DNA of 64,000 bases from Maratus speciosus (GCA_963932465.1 OZ010790.1:348961087-349025086); one strand, 5' to 3'. Counted from the stretch's first letter, positions 11,340 through 23,545 are shown. Notes: generated by a model from the letters alone, not told the origin. Translations and numbers: made by a program.

Positions 11340-12665
11340 CCAAGGATATTGGAAAATTACCAAAATTTCCCCCATTGATATATAACTAAGCAATGTAGAA
11401 CAATATATAATATGCTAAAATTGTCTTTGAAAAATTACCAAACTAAGAATGAAACCTAGAATAAACAGTATATTAGAACTTTTCAAAAAGGTAAATTTTT
11501 AATAATTGGGATCACCAGATTACACAATTCTCCCCATAGCTGTATAGCTGACCAAGTTAGAAGGATATGTTAGATACTTAAACCCTCCCTGTAAAATTAT
11601 CTGATTAAAAGTGCAAGTTCTATTACATTTGGCAGAATCTTTTCAAAAGATTATTTTTTCATAATCTGGTTCATCTCATTAAGGAACTTTAAACCAGAAT
11701 TCAATACCTAAGCAACGTAAACAACGTAATGATTTGTTATATACTAAAACCTTCCAAAAAAATTACCTATTTAACAGTGCAAGTTCAGCAGAACTCGAGT
11801 TATAAGCAACCGTAGCGAAATTTCCATTTGTATTATATGTATATGTATATATAATTCAATTTGTATTATATATACATATATATGTGTGTGTGTAGTAGAA
11901 TTAGTTTACTCCAAAAAGGATACCGTCCGCTTGAAAAATCACCAATATTGTAAACGTCGCTCAAACCAATGCTACGCTTATGCCTTTTTGGCTTAAAATC
12001 ATATTATTTGGCGATAAAATCAATATAAACATACAACATCTAACTCATAATAAACTACAACATCTAACTCACAAGTACCATTATTTTAAGTCTAATGATG
12101 GATGCGTTTGATAAAAATAAAAAGTAAATAAAAAAAGAATCCAAAAGAAAAACAAAATTGTCAGTCTAATATTGTCTTATCAAATTTTCTGTCTCGTTTT
12201 TCTTAACCTAACGCAATAGATAAATGTTGTTTAAAATTGCAATATTTTTTTAAATAAATTTTTACGCATTACGAATATTCTCTTTCTTGTTTAAATTAAA
12301 TATTTTCTTTTTATAATATTACCACTCGTCAAAACCGTTTTTCATTTTCTCTTTTTATTCTTTTTTTCTTTTAATTAAAATTAGTAACAGTTTTTTCTTT
12401 TATTTTTCAAGATGTAATAGCCGTTTCAATTTTCGTTTTCAACGATAAATTTCGCCAAGAAATAAAATGGTAAACCTTATCGTCCAAAATAACAGAACTT
12501 TTCGTCATAATTCTATAACTAATCTAAGTAGAATGATGTGTTATAGCTTAAAACCTTCCCTGAAACGATACCTATCTAACGGTATAAGTTCCGTAAAAAT
12601 CCATGCGGTAGAACTCGAAATCTATGCGTTCGGAACGAAATTACAGTTTGGATTATTGTCTGAGC
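11340..12665 (+). repeat. Degenerate tandem repeat, about 159 bp unit
   Basis: A unit with 'ataactaagcaatgtagaac', 'ttatatactaaaaccttcc' and 'ctatttaacagtgcaagttc' recurs near 11378, 11537 and 11696, and again near 12508. Spacing is about 159 bp in the first block. The two blocks are separated by a TA/TG microsatellite (11826-11895) and AT-rich DNA (11900-12460). The sequence type resembles tandem cores of arthropod transposons. Open frames at 12467-12679 and 12576-12758 lie in the last unit and are not considered genes. Confidence 0.5.
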
Positions 12666-12988
12666 GAAGCGAAGGCTAATACTCATCGCAGTATTACTAC
12701 GATGGATATTAACGCCATGTCCTACTAAAAAAAAAAGCCTAAAAAAACCTTTCGTCAAGCATAACTCAGAAAATATTTGTCGGATTTCGTTTCAGATTGC
12801 ATCAGAGGGTACCTATGAGGGTCGCCTACTGAATGCACCTACTATGAAAAATAAGTTCAAAACTGTTTAAACATTATATAAGAAAAACTGATAAGAAAAG
12901 CACAGTTTATCTGCTTACGTCACAGAAATTTGGTTTGCGTCAATTTCACCGCTGAATGTTTTAATAGACAACTGGTTTGAAAACATGG

Positions 12989-13019
<31 letters not shown>
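12989..13019 (+). repeat. Poly-A tract
   Basis: A run of about 29 consecutive A. It could be the tail of an old retroposon, but no body could be recognised upstream. Other long A or T runs are at 10478-10502, 16403-16430 and 45560-45600. Confidence 0.8.
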
Positions 13020-13228
13020 TGTGCACGCGGTAATATTGAAGTGCTATAAAACATTTTCCATTTAAAAGAAAAAAAAAAGGCATAAAAACTTTATCTCTCA
13101 ATAGCATTTTTTAATCGCCAAAAGCATGTTTTGTATTTCGCGTGTGAAAATAAGAAACAATTATATGATGTTTAATAAAATAATTTGCTTTATAGCATGA
13201 TTTCTTCCTATTTTCTTTCTTTCTTTTA

Positions 13229-13256
13229 GGTAGCTTTCATTACAAAAAGCTACCTA
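13229..13256. other. AGGTAGCTTT hairpin at start of a satellite block
   Basis: AGGTAGCTTT, an 8-base loop, then AAAGCTACCT form a 10 bp stem. The motif aaagctacct recurs at about 14698-14708, right after the tandem array. There it is followed by another hairpin, CCGGC-ACTG-GCCGG (14717-14730). These two sites may mark the ends of a 1.5 kb repeat-bearing element; this is an inference. Confidence 0.5.
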
Positions 13257-13349
13257 TTGCAGCCGTTCGAGGAAAGCGATTTCAAAAAAATTTGATATAT
13301 TTTCATCGATCATGACCCCCCAGACCCCGAAACCCCCCTACGTTCAAAA

Positions 13350-13353
13350 GTTG

Positions 13354-13401
<48 letters not shown>

Positions 13402-13413
13402 ATATATATATAT

Positions 13414-13447
<34 letters not shown>
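13350..13447. repeat. TA-rich microsatellite
   Basis: Almost pure (TA)n, interrupted by a few TG and CC dinucleotides, immediately before the tandem array. The 86-residue minus-strand open frame with repeated Tyr-Ile is a translation of this run and not a gene. Confidence 0.9.
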
Positions 13448-13449
<2 letters not shown>

Positions 13450-14460
13450 GACATTTGTCATACTGTAACTCTCGAATTTATGAACTGATTTGGATGTAAT
13501 TCGGTATGAACATAGTACATACCAATTTCTCGACCGAGTTCGTTGGCCAGCTTCATCCGCCATTGTGTTTCAAAATGGCGGCCATTTAAAATTTTTTCTT
13601 AAACTTTAAATTTGAAGTGTGGTACCAAAGAATTGAAAATGGAAAAATATTTTTTTCTTGGGTATTTGACCTTTATACAAAGATTCCGGAGCAGTTTTTG
13701 TTTCGTCTATATCTTAAAAAATGGCTGAGTTATAGCATTTTGAATTTCTAGCGTGGCTGACATTTTGAAACGTCCTGATATTTGTCACGTGATAACAGGC
13801 GTATTTATGAACCGATTTGGATGTATCGTGGTGTGTACATAGTACATATAAATATCTCAACCGAGTTCGTTGGCCAGCTTCATACGCCATCTTGTTTCAA
13901 AATGGCGGCCATTTCAAAAAATTGAAAAAATTGAAAATTTAAAATGAGATACCAAAAAATTGGAAAATTAAAAAGATTTTTTTCGTATGTGTTTGACCTT
14001 AATACAAAGATTCCGGAACAGTTTTTGTTTCGTGTATGTCTAAAGAAATGGCTGAGTTATAGCATTTTGAATTTCTATTGTGGCTGACATTTTAAAACGA
14101 CCTGATTTTTGTCACGCGATAACAAGCGTATTTATGAACCGATTTGGATGTTACTTGGTCTGTACATAGTACATACCAATGTCTCGACCGAGTTCGTTGG
14201 CCAGCTTCTTCGCCATCTTGTTTCAAAAGGATTGCCATTTAAAAAAAATTAAATTTAAAATTTAAAATGATTAAAAAATTTGAAAATGAAAAAGATTTTT
14301 TTATGTGTTTGGCTTTGATACAAAGATTCCGGAGCAGATTATGTTTCTGAAAATTTGTTCTTTTGTTTATATCTTAAAAAATGGTTGAATTATAGCACTT
14401 TGAATTTCTAGTATGGCTAACATTTTGAAACGATCTTGTATTTGTCACGCGATAACACAT
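13448..14460 (+). repeat. Tandem array, three units of about 320 bp
   Basis: Three successive copies carry the landmarks 'gaaccgatttggatgt', 'acatagtacatacca', 'gaccgagttcgttggccagc', 'cttgtttcaaaatggcggcc', 'acaaagattccggagcag' and 'atggctgagttatagca'. Copies start near 13450, 13790 and 14105. The AAAATGGCGGCC block is the best conserved part. It follows a TA microsatellite. Nothing suggests coding. Confidence 0.8.
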
Positions 14461-14948
14461 GTATTCGCCTATTTCCATGTAAGAAGGCATGTGGATAGTA
14501 TACATCAACATCTCAGCCAAAAATAAGTTACTTTAAATAAAAGCAGCTTGGATGAAGCTGACTAATTTCGCGAAATTCTCATTCATAACGATTTAGTATT
14601 GATAAAAATTAGTATTGAATCTCCTATATTCGGTTTCCACTAAATTGAGGTTCGTGTGTTTGAATAATATAAGTTGGCTTTTTTAAAATAAGGAATTTGA
14701 AAGCTACCTCTTCCTCCCGGCACTGGCCGGAAGGACTTTTTCTTTTTTTTTTTTTTACATGCTTTCTTTTAACTTACAATTATGTTTGTCTGTGGCACTC
14801 AAATCTTGTGATTCATTTTTCACGCACTTCCTGTTGACATAGAGTTTTGAAATTTGGAATATATATGTATTTCTGAGGGCAATATTTGAATTGGACATTG
14901 ATTTCTAGGGTTTCGTTCATCTCACGAATCTCTATTCGTCTCGCTCCT

Positions 14949-15775
14949 CTGTCTGTCTGTTCGTCTGTCATAGAGCCCGTTTTCAGAAACTATACATGTT
15001 GGAGACTTTAAATTTTGGACACTTATAGCTGAACATCACACATCATACGATAAGTAATAAAATTTTGAAAAAGTCGTACATTTAACCCTTTGGTCTCCCA
15101 CATGTGAAGTTTAAACAAGTATTTTTAAGTGAGCCCCTAATTAGGTTAGAGGCGTGGAATTTTACATACTTATAGCTGAACACCTCACATCAAACGAAAA
15201 ATCATAAAATTTTGAAAAAGTCGTACATTTAACCCTTTGGGCTCCACATGTGTTTTTTAAACAATTCTTTCTAAGTGAGCTCCTAATTAGGTTGTAGGCG
15301 TGAAATTTTGCATACCTATAGCTGAACACCTCATATCAAATGACAAACCAGAAAATTTTGAAAAAAGTCATACATTTAACCCTTTGGGCTCCCACGTGTG
15401 TATTTTAAACAATTCTTTCTAAGTGAGCCCCTATTTAGGTTGGAGGCGTGAAATTTTGCATACTTATAGGTGAACACAACATAGCATTCGAGAAAACATA
15501 AAATTTTGAAAAAATCGTACGTTTAACCCTTTGGGTTCCCACATGCGTATTTTAAGTAATTCTTTCTAACTGAGCCGCTTATTAAATTGGAGGAGTGAAA
15601 TTTTGCATACATATAGCAGAACACCTGAGGCCAGGCGACAAATCATAAAATCTTGAAAATGTCTTATATTTAACCCTTTGAGCTACAACATATGTATTTT
15701 AAGCAATTCTTTCTAAGAGAGCCCCTAATTAAATTGCAGACATGAATTTTTTGCATACGTATAGCTGAATCTACT
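14949..15775 (+). repeat. CTGT microsatellite plus five 147 bp tandem units
   Basis: After (CTGT)n at 14949-14969, a unit recurs five times. The marker AACCCTTTGG starts at 15086, 15231, 15378 and 15525, with a final copy near 15672. Spacing is 145-147 bp and very regular. Each unit also carries 'catacttatagctgaacacc' and 'ttttgaaaaagtcgtacatt'. The array ends at about 15775. Confidence 0.85.
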
Positions 15776-16120
15776 TATCTCTGGTGCTATCGGCCCAATC
15801 CCCTCGACTAATATATCTACGGATAGTACATAAAACGGAGTTTCGTTCGGATAGAGGTTTGTTTAGAATAGACTGCGCCCCTGGTTGCGAAATTGGATCT
15901 AACAGTTTTTTCAAAAGGATAAAGTGTTTTGAAAGGAATATTAAACGAAACCCTCTGTGCGATCTGTAATTACACTTACCCACGTGTTTAAAATTCGATC
16001 CCTTAGGGGGCAAAGGTGGGGGTGGGGTTAATTACTTATTGGTTTCGTTTGATTTGATTCCGTTCTATTGAGAAATCAGCAATAGCTCCAACAATGAATA
16101 TTTGTTGAAAAGGACTGAAT
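15776..16120. other. Slightly GC-richer segment, no gene recognised
   Basis: Open frames exist on both strands (15784-15969 plus, 15771-16013 minus), but they overlap each other and show no recognisable domain. The segment directly continues the 147 bp array and is most likely its non-repetitive flank. A G-rich run lies at 16003-16026. Confidence 0.4.
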
Positions 16121-16401
16121 GCAGGGTTACCACGATATCGCCAAACTTTGGCCAACTTGGCGAAATATCACCAAATTCGGCGACAAAAGAAGTTTCTATA
16201 TATGAAGACAACTTGAAGATAGCTGGCTATTTTGGCAAAATACCCATTTAAATTCATTTATCTTCCATAATTGAGCTCACTGAATTAAATTTAAACTCCG
16301 TGCATTTAAGGTTTTTTTCAAAACTTTTCTACTATTTAGTGCATCTAAAAAACATATATATTTTCTAAATTTTTGAGAATTTTAATGAAAGCATGATTTT
16401 C

Positions 16402-16432
<31 letters not shown>

Positions 16433-16686
16433 TTTCCATTTATATTAATTTCTTCTTAGTCTTTAAAAATGAAATTGATACTTTTCCTGTATAAGGGCCT
16501 TGGCGAGGTAGGAAAAATGGGTTTGTCGAGACAAGTAAGCTTTTATGCGTTTTTCCGTGCAACTTATTACATTGTTTCATATACTCAAGCAATTTTTTAA
16601 AGATTTATACAATTTATTTTGTGTTAACAAGCCATTTACCTATTTTTATATACAAACAAAAGTAAATTATATATAAAAAGCAATGA

Positions 16687-16702
16687 TATTATATATATAT
16701 AA

Positions 16703-16737
<35 letters not shown>
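16687..16737. repeat. TA microsatellite
   Basis: An (AT)n run. The Tyr-Ile-rich 75-residue minus-strand open frame over it is an artefact of this repeat. Confidence 0.85.
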
Positions 16738-16743
<6 letters not shown>

Positions 16744-16754
16744 ATGTTTATATT

Positions 16755-17292
16755 TATGGCACAGATACCATAAACGCACCGGGTTTGGCGTGATTTTTTT
16801 ATGCCAATTTGGCGAAAACGTCGTTTTTGAATACAAGTTACCTATGGCGTGCTGTAATAGCACGTTATTTTTTATTTCAATATGAAAACAAAATATTTTC
16901 TATTATTTTTAAAAGGAAATAACGATCAATAAATGATATAATTATAGAACAAAACAATTTATAATAGCGTTATATATGGTTATATCAGTGGTGGCTCGTG
17001 ACTGGCATTTTGTGGGGCACTAAATCCATAGTTGCCAATTTTATTCTTCTCTTACCACCATTGCTTTAAAAGAAATATTTTCCATATTTGTTGACAGAAT
17101 ATTCGACCATTAAACAAGGTAATATTTTTCTTTAAAAAATAATGATAACATAAGAATAATACTATCCGCCATGCATTTAGTGCCCCAAAATATGACAGTC
17201 ACGAGCCGCCACTGGTTATTATGTCAGCCAAAGTAACGTCACTTTGGAGCCAATTATGTACCTCGGTTCGCATATGACATCTGTACCATATT
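16755..17292. mobile_element. GGCACAGATGTCATATACG MITE family, copy 4, split by a hAT MITE
   Basis: The left end GGCACAGATACCATAAACGC and right end TTCGCATATGACATCTGTAC mirror each other. Inner 'tgccaatttggcgaaaac', 'gaacaaaacaatttata' and 'cactttggagccaattatgt' match copies 1 and 3. Without the 229 bp insertion at 16986-17214 it is about 310 bp, close to the other full copies. Confidence 0.65.
16986..17214. mobile_element. hAT MITE nested in the preceding element
   Basis: The ends CAGTGGTGGCTCGTGACTGG and CAGTCACGAGCCGCCACTG (right end, forward strand) are near-perfect inverted repeats, continuing into 'ggggcactaaat' on both sides. CAGTGGCGGCTCGTG-type ends are typical of hAT MITEs. Flanking gttatat / gttattat is consistent with a decayed 8 bp target duplication. 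Confidence 0.75.
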
Positions 17293-18130
17293 TACTTGTA
17301 AAAATAAGCATAAACGCTCATCAGGTTTGTTTTCATAGCTATTTATATCTTTTCGCAACAAATCCCACTTTTTGAGGCCGAAACTGCACAAAGATTGAAA
17401 AAAAAAATATATATATAGAAAACGGGAAGTCTGTTTCTTCATAATTTAGTGTCACCCTCGATGAAAAAAAAAATTAAATACGGATAGTACAAAACATATT
17501 TCACATTCAAGACTTAAAACACACGCTTTTATTTTGTACAGAATGATGTCATCCGCATCCGCTGAAGAATTCTTCATTTACGATCCAGTCTTAAAAAACT
17601 TCTACAATAAAGTACGCATAGGACGTCACTATCGCTGAATAATACACAAATAAAAAAAAGAGATGTCGTCATTCAAGAAACTCTACGAAAAAAAATCGGC
17701 TATCTGATGATTCATATGCCCTCATTTGTTTGTAATATTAATATAGATACTTAAAAATAAATTTTGAAAAAGATATCATTCGTTTATATTTTTTTCAAAA
17801 TTACCCGTATTTTAATTACATTTTTTTAAGTTGTTAAGGGAAAACGGCAACAAAAAGGTATAATTACTATTTTCCAACTATTTCGAAATAGTTCCCTCCT
17901 ACTTTCTACAGAAATGGAGTGCTTGAGTTGCCAAAATTAAACAAATGGCGCTAAAAACTACAAAAAATTAATATTTCAAAAATAAATTGAGATGCAGTTT
18001 TCAAACAAATTGCATTTAAAAGTACATTTTCTCCCCAATACGACGATATAAAAATTGAAAATGTGCGATGTTTAGAAGTTAAAAATCTTAAAATAGTAGA
18101 ATAGAGAAGATTAAGTTAAACTGAAGTTAA
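17293..18130. other. AT-rich, no gene seen
   Basis: No repeats longer than short A runs and no recognisable protein. The minus-strand frame 17254-17442 overlaps a transposon end and is not considered a gene. Confidence 0.5.
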
Positions 18131-18140
18131 ATTGCAGAAC

Positions 18141-18400
18141 GGTATTTGGTACTACTTAGTTATCCCGTCGACCAAAATTCTATCGCCAAACTATAAGATT
18201 GAATGCCAATAATGGTTGATCGTCAAAGTCACATTCTAAGTAACTTATTACCAGGCATTTAATGCTTTTCATGGTACTTCGCTTTTATATGGACTTTGGC
18301 GCTTTTGTAAAAAGCACTCAATTCGGGGTTAAGAAAGTGAGATTGTTTGGCAAATGATATAAATGACTATGAAAATAAAACAGAATAAGTATTATACAGG
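18141..18400 (+). repeat. Dispersed repeats shared with 7.8, 8.2 and 11.0 kb
   Basis: 18141-18235 matches the GTCGACCAA / CGCCAAACTATAAGATT block at 7792-7860 and (inverted) 8160-8282. 18280-18400 matches 10990-11120. These are fragments of unknown transposons. Confidence 0.5.
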
Positions 18401-18754
18401 TTTATATATATATATATAAATGGATCTGCTAACACATATTAGATAAGTTATTTGTGTTTTTATATAATGTAATGTATAAAAATGAAAATTTGACTATCTG
18501 CTTGTTTGTAATTCTATAGAAATCCACGGTTTGGAAGCCAAAATTGTGAAAAGATATGTACATGTGTATTAAAACACGGCCGAGGCAACTAAAGTAATCC
18601 GGAATCGAAATAATTTATAGTTAATTTTTAATTAATAAAAAACCACCAATTTAACAGCAGTTTCTTATCAAATTTAAACATTTTTCGTTATAGCAGTTGC
18701 CAACAATTAAAATACACAATAAAATTCTTAATACAACAATTAATTTTCTACTGC

Positions 18755-18965
18755 AAGATTTCCACGTGAAAAATGAAATAAATAGTTTGCCGAAATTAAA
18801 AAAAAAAAGGTGTATATTACGTCATAATTTTTCTATTGCAAGATATTCACGTGAAAAATGAAAATTAAATAAATAGTTTGACGAATTTAAATGAAAGTGA
18901 ATATAACTTCATAACTTTTTTATTTCAAGGTTTCCACGTGAAAGAGGAATATATTACGTCATATT
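18755..18965 (+). repeat. Three tandem CACGTGAAA / TTACGTCAT units
   Basis: The unit 'ttctattgcaagatattcac' + GTGAAAAATGAAA + 'ttacgtcataa' repeats with spacing of about 65-85 bp. A single related copy lies at about 4738-4825 (gattttcacgtgaaatatta ... ggcgtcatagtgg). Confidence 0.6.
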
Positions 18966-19435
18966 GGAAATATAAAAATCGTGGTAAATATAGTATAACG
19001 TCATATGAGTATGAAAAAACGTATTGAAGTATGATAAAAACCCGATTATGGAAAAATTGGCGTATTTTAACATTATTGCTCCAATTATAATTTGAAATAA
19101 GTTCATTTATAGCTGTATTGTTTTACGTCTGCTATATACATTTATACATTTTTATATTGTATTTTTATTTGATTCATGCGTACAACACTTCGACTGCTTT
19201 TTTTAATGTTTGTTTTATGTTGTATGTTAAATTTTGAAATTGATTTTCAGAACAAACATCTTTCAAATTCTGAGCAACACCGGGCACTTGAGTTTGTAAC
19301 AGATAAATGGCTGTTGTTAATGTTTGTACATTTGTGAGATGTTATCTCTGAAAGTACATAGCCCACTTAAAAAAATGTTAGTGGCCATCTCTGCTCAGAA
19401 AAAAAGCTGCATTTTATGTCAGTGCAACAACCTAC

Positions 19436-19740
19436 ATCGCTGCAGGAGCAAAAAAGTTCTAAAATTGCGATTTCCGTGATATTGATTGGGTTAGAAACTT
19501 TAAATTCGGTGTGGTGTTTACTTTTAAGATGTAAAACTCGTTATGAACGCTCTCTAAAAGGTTCGAAAATTCAATTTGACAGATAAACGTAAAAATTTCT
19601 AAAATTATGATTTATTTGGATTGCTGAAATTTCTGGGATACTGTTGGGGTTAGAAACTAGAACTTTGGCATGGCAGTAATTTATAAGATGTAAATGATTG
19701 TTGTAGAACGAATTCTAAAACAAACGAAAGACTAAACAAA
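19436..19740 (+). repeat. Copy of the Helitron-associated repeat
   Basis: 'gcaggagcaaaaaagttct', 'attgcgatttccgtgata' and 'ggggttagaaactagaact' align with units in 490-2010, about two degenerate copies. No Helitron end was found at this locus. Confidence 0.5.
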
Positions 19741-21035
19741 GCGGAAAAGATCTAAAATGATTTAAGTAACGAAGTACGTGGAATTGTTAGGAATATAAGC
19801 ATGAAAATTGACATGGTTGTATTTATCATGACGTAAATTCTCGGAATAGAACACTTTCTAAAAATGTCGCTACATAAAACAGTGCAGAATAGCAACTTTA
19901 AATATTTCATAATCTTGCATTTCCTCCACAAAACATGCAATGTAAATACAAAAAAACTGATAAATACCCATTTAGCATTAAATACATTGCGTAAATATTG
20001 AATAAAGCCCTGTAAGAAACAGTGAGTAGATTGCCCGAAAGTACTTGTTTAAGTGTTCTCCTTCTCTAAGCTTTTCTCTCTCTCGCCAAGGCCACTAACA
20101 GAGAAAAATGCCGTTAAAAAAAAAAAAATCTGTTTCATTTTCTAGACATTTTATCATAAGGTCATATTCTCAATTGTCATTAGTAGTTTTTTTTATATAT
20201 TAACTTATTCTGGTGAAATTTCATAATCGGGTTCATATTGGCCTATTTTAAATTGCATGATTTGCTAAAAAAATATGTATGGATTTTTAAATTACTTCAA
20301 ATGATACTTTGACAGTTCAAAGGTTATGCGGACGATATATTCAGATCTTGTGTCATACTTTATATTGCAATCATCTTTTATTTAGTACATGTTAAATACA
20401 GCTCAACTTGTGGAGAATATTTTATAAAACAAAACAATACAGCGTAAGTAGGGGCCAGCATACACTCATAATTTAAATAGGATCGAGCATATCTAAAACA
20501 CACTCTAAAGACATATTGCATGCCACTGTTGATGTGTTCGGTACTTTGATACTATATCAGATTTTGAAGAACGAATTCCTTAACTCTTATCGACAACCTC
20601 ATTGCATCCGTGGAAGCAGATATTGTACAATATTGATTATTCCGAGGGAGCACATACCATATAAAGTACAGTCCATTCTTTTTATACATCATATATTTGT
20701 CATTTAAAGTTACACAAGTTGGTGAGAAGCGTCTGATTATGCTCTTGACGTCATTTTATGCGGTTAAAATTCCGATATAAGACAATTTAGTATTTCATTT
20801 TCTATTTTACTTTTAATATATTGCGTACTTTCAATTTTATATCCATACATGGCTGTCATGCGTGGTTTGCTTTTCCATTTTTTTTAACAGTGTATACGAA
20901 TTTATACATAAGATTTTGTAATTCTACGATTCGTTCATTTTCATCATTTCAATTTATTGCAGTATATGGACAATTAAAGATAACATCTCATTTTCTTTGC
21001 TTCCGCGTGTTATTATTAAATCTATGTTCTCAGCA
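19741..21035. other. AT-rich, no gene recognised
   Basis: Several short open frames (19752-19940 minus, 20516-20707 plus, 20821-21051 plus) are 62-76 residues with no recognisable domain or conserved signature. I see no support for a gene. Confidence 0.45.
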
Positions 21036-21049
21036 ATATCGCTCAGACT

Positions 21050-21072
21050 AATCCCTCTGAGGGAAGTCCTAG
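21050..21072 (+). mobile_element. Helitron-like 3' end motif
   Basis: TCCCTC-T-GAGGGA forms a short hairpin, followed by AGTC and then CTAG at 21069-21072 and T. This is the hairpin-spacer-CTRR|T order of Helitron 3' ends. No 5' start was identified upstream, so the body cannot be delimited. Confidence 0.4.
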
Positions 21073-23120
21073 TATATATATAATAGATTATTCAAGGATT
21101 AGTGTTTGCGGGCCATTTAAAAATTACAAATTTTACAAACTTTCTTATTTTTTCAACTATTTTAGTTTCTTGGATAAAATCAGCCGATAAAGCATAATCC
21201 TTGTGTAATTTTAAAATAGTTAACGAAGTTAGAATTGGTAAGAATTTGACCAAAATTTAAACATAATGTAGACTTTTATAATTCAAAATCGATTTTAAAA
21301 TATAATAATTATCCCTAAATTCATATTAAAACACGTATTACAATCTCCATTGATTTCTACAGAAAAAAAATAAGCGTGGTCAAAAATTGAATATGTGCTC
21401 GCATTCGTATCATTAGTGTTAGATACTTAGAGCAATTTTACTTTTCAAAAGTTTTTGTGTTTTTAAAATTTGTATGTTTATTTTTATTACCAATGCATAA
21501 TAATTTGTTTTGTTTTTCGCCCCTTAATTAGGACTATTGTATGGAAAGATAATTCTATATTTTGCGATTCAATTTACTAGTAAGATATAGATTAAACTGT
21601 AATGTTTTTCTAGAAATAAGCTTTGCTGTGGTCACTAATGAGAAATATAATCATACACAAATTTGGCGTTTTAGTGGGTCTCATTTAATTGTAGGATATG
21701 TTATGTTTGAAACAAACTTTTTAATGATGTTACATATATTTATTTAAAAGAAAATTTGTATAGCGAATTTTCCCTCATAGGATTTCGAAGCGATTGAGTA
21801 GTTTACTGCAATAAATGAGATGTACATATTTGATATTCACATAGCAAATGCATTATATCGAAATCGATTTTACGTAATTAGTGTTGTCAGCAAATCTGAA
21901 TTTCGCATTGGAACCCTACTTGATTTCAATATTCAGAACTAATTGCCAAGTATATTACAGAATTGATATTGTTACGTTTATATAATGTTAGGATAGTAGT
22001 AATAACGCATTCTAACAATTATCGGTTAAAGAAAATAAGATTTTTAAAAAAAAATTAACAACTGTCAGTTATCTCAAAAATAAATAAATAAATAAATAAA
22101 CAAATAAAACTTAATCTAAAAAAAAACTAAGCAAAAAGATATATTTTTTAACGATTTTTCTTTTTATATACAAATAAGAAATACATTTAATACAAAATAA
22201 ACTAGCTGAATATATGTTATATATAAAGAATGAAAAAATAAGTGAAATAATATTTAAAAGATTTCATTATGCTTACTGAAAAAGTGTATATAAAGTATGA
22301 AATAGACATAGAAACAACAAACAATTTATCAGAAAAAAAAGCAAGAAAAGAAAAGATAAAAAAAAAGACTTCGAAAAAACGCATAAAAGAAAACAAACCA
22401 AATAAGACCACAAAGATTCTACTTTCATAATATAATCAAACTATTTTAATATTTTGAGCTGAACGAATTCATGTTGAATTATATGCGACAAAGTTCTATT
22501 TCTTTCACTACGGTTTTTTTTTTTATTGTCGAGAAAAAAAAATAAAAACCGTTGTCCACTTTTGGACGCCAAAACACAGTTGCTATTACAAAAAATGTAC
22601 GACTCTGGCAACAACAATAGGCGCTGTACTGTTGCTTTCCTTTTATCGCTCTTACATCACTTCTTAACCCATTAACCTCTAAAACCATAAAGTAGGAATT
22701 TTCAAATATCTTCTTGAAACTCGTTTACCACAACAAATTCCGAAAGATAACTTTCGCTTTATTAAAACATCGAAATTTCTGCAATAAATAAGGCATTTTT
22801 TTTAATTCTAAAATAGTGGTGGCAAAGTAATTTATTTAAGCATGAGCAATTATTTTACCGTTGCGTGAACGCAACACCAACGGTTAATGGTATAATATTG
22901 AATTTCAGTAACAGACATTTTTTTGTCAATCTGCTGCAAACAAAAAGTTATCTGCTTCTCAAAAATACTGGAAACTCACTATCATAAGAAATAATAGTAA
23001 CCAATAAAATAAGCAATGTTTGCATTATAGAAGAAAATATAGTGAATAGATACAATAATCTAAAAACTTTTTTTAGCAATTCTTTCTAGAAGCAATTTTT
23101 TTAATCTCAATGTTTCTTAT
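21073..23120. other. AT-rich, no gene recognised
   Basis: It contains an (AAAT)n microsatellite (about 22078-22106). A short inverted repeat lies at about 22860-22882 (GTTGCG-TGAA-CGCAAC, inside ACCG...CGGT). Minus-strand open frames 22217-22411 and 22479-22688 are low-complexity (Phe/Ser rich) or unrecognised. Confidence 0.45.
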
Positions 23121-23331
23121 TTAAGGAGCCAGGTATTGGACTCATTATAATACGAACCACAACTTGAACGGGTCCCTGTGGGCTTCGCGCTTTAAAAGTG
23201 AAAAATATAATAAGTGTAACGGGGGCCTTCATTATAATGGACCACATGCGCTGCGTGCTTATAAAAGGTTACTTCGCTATAACGGTTTCTCTGCGCTTCG
23301 ATTCCACAATGCATTAGAATAACAATCACAT

Positions 23332-23545
23332 ACTGTAAAAAAAATCTGTAAAGTTACTAAAGTTTTTCTAGGAAACTGGGATTCCTAGACCTTTTTATGT
23401 AACGGCAACAAAAAAAAAAAAAATAAATCCTGTAACCAGCATCTTTTACAAGAATTTTTCTTGTTGCCGTTACATAAAAGGTATAGGAATCCCAGTTTCC
23501 TAGAAAAACTTTAGTAACTTTACAGATTTTTTTTTTTTTTACAGT
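23332..23545. mobile_element. ACTGTAAAAAAAA MITE, about 214 bp
   Basis: Inverted repeats of about 90 bp run from ACTGTAAAAAAAATCTGTAA on the left to TTTTTTTTACAGT on the right. They include 'ttttctaggaaactgggatt' and 'tatgtaacggcaac' mirrored. The central 35 bp is not paired. The terminal motif is shared with the element at 3207. Confidence 0.8.

Noticed and set aside
13303..13563. 86-residue minus-strand open frame with Tyr-Ile repeats
   Set aside because: It is the translation of the TA microsatellite and the edge of the tandem array.
15771..16013. Overlapping frames on both strands after the 147 bp array
   Set aside because: Mutually exclusive, no domain, and directly continuous with the satellite.
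16636..16863. 75-residue minus-strand open frame with Tyr-Ile repeats
   Set aside because: Most of its centre is an AT microsatellite and the rest is MITE sequence.
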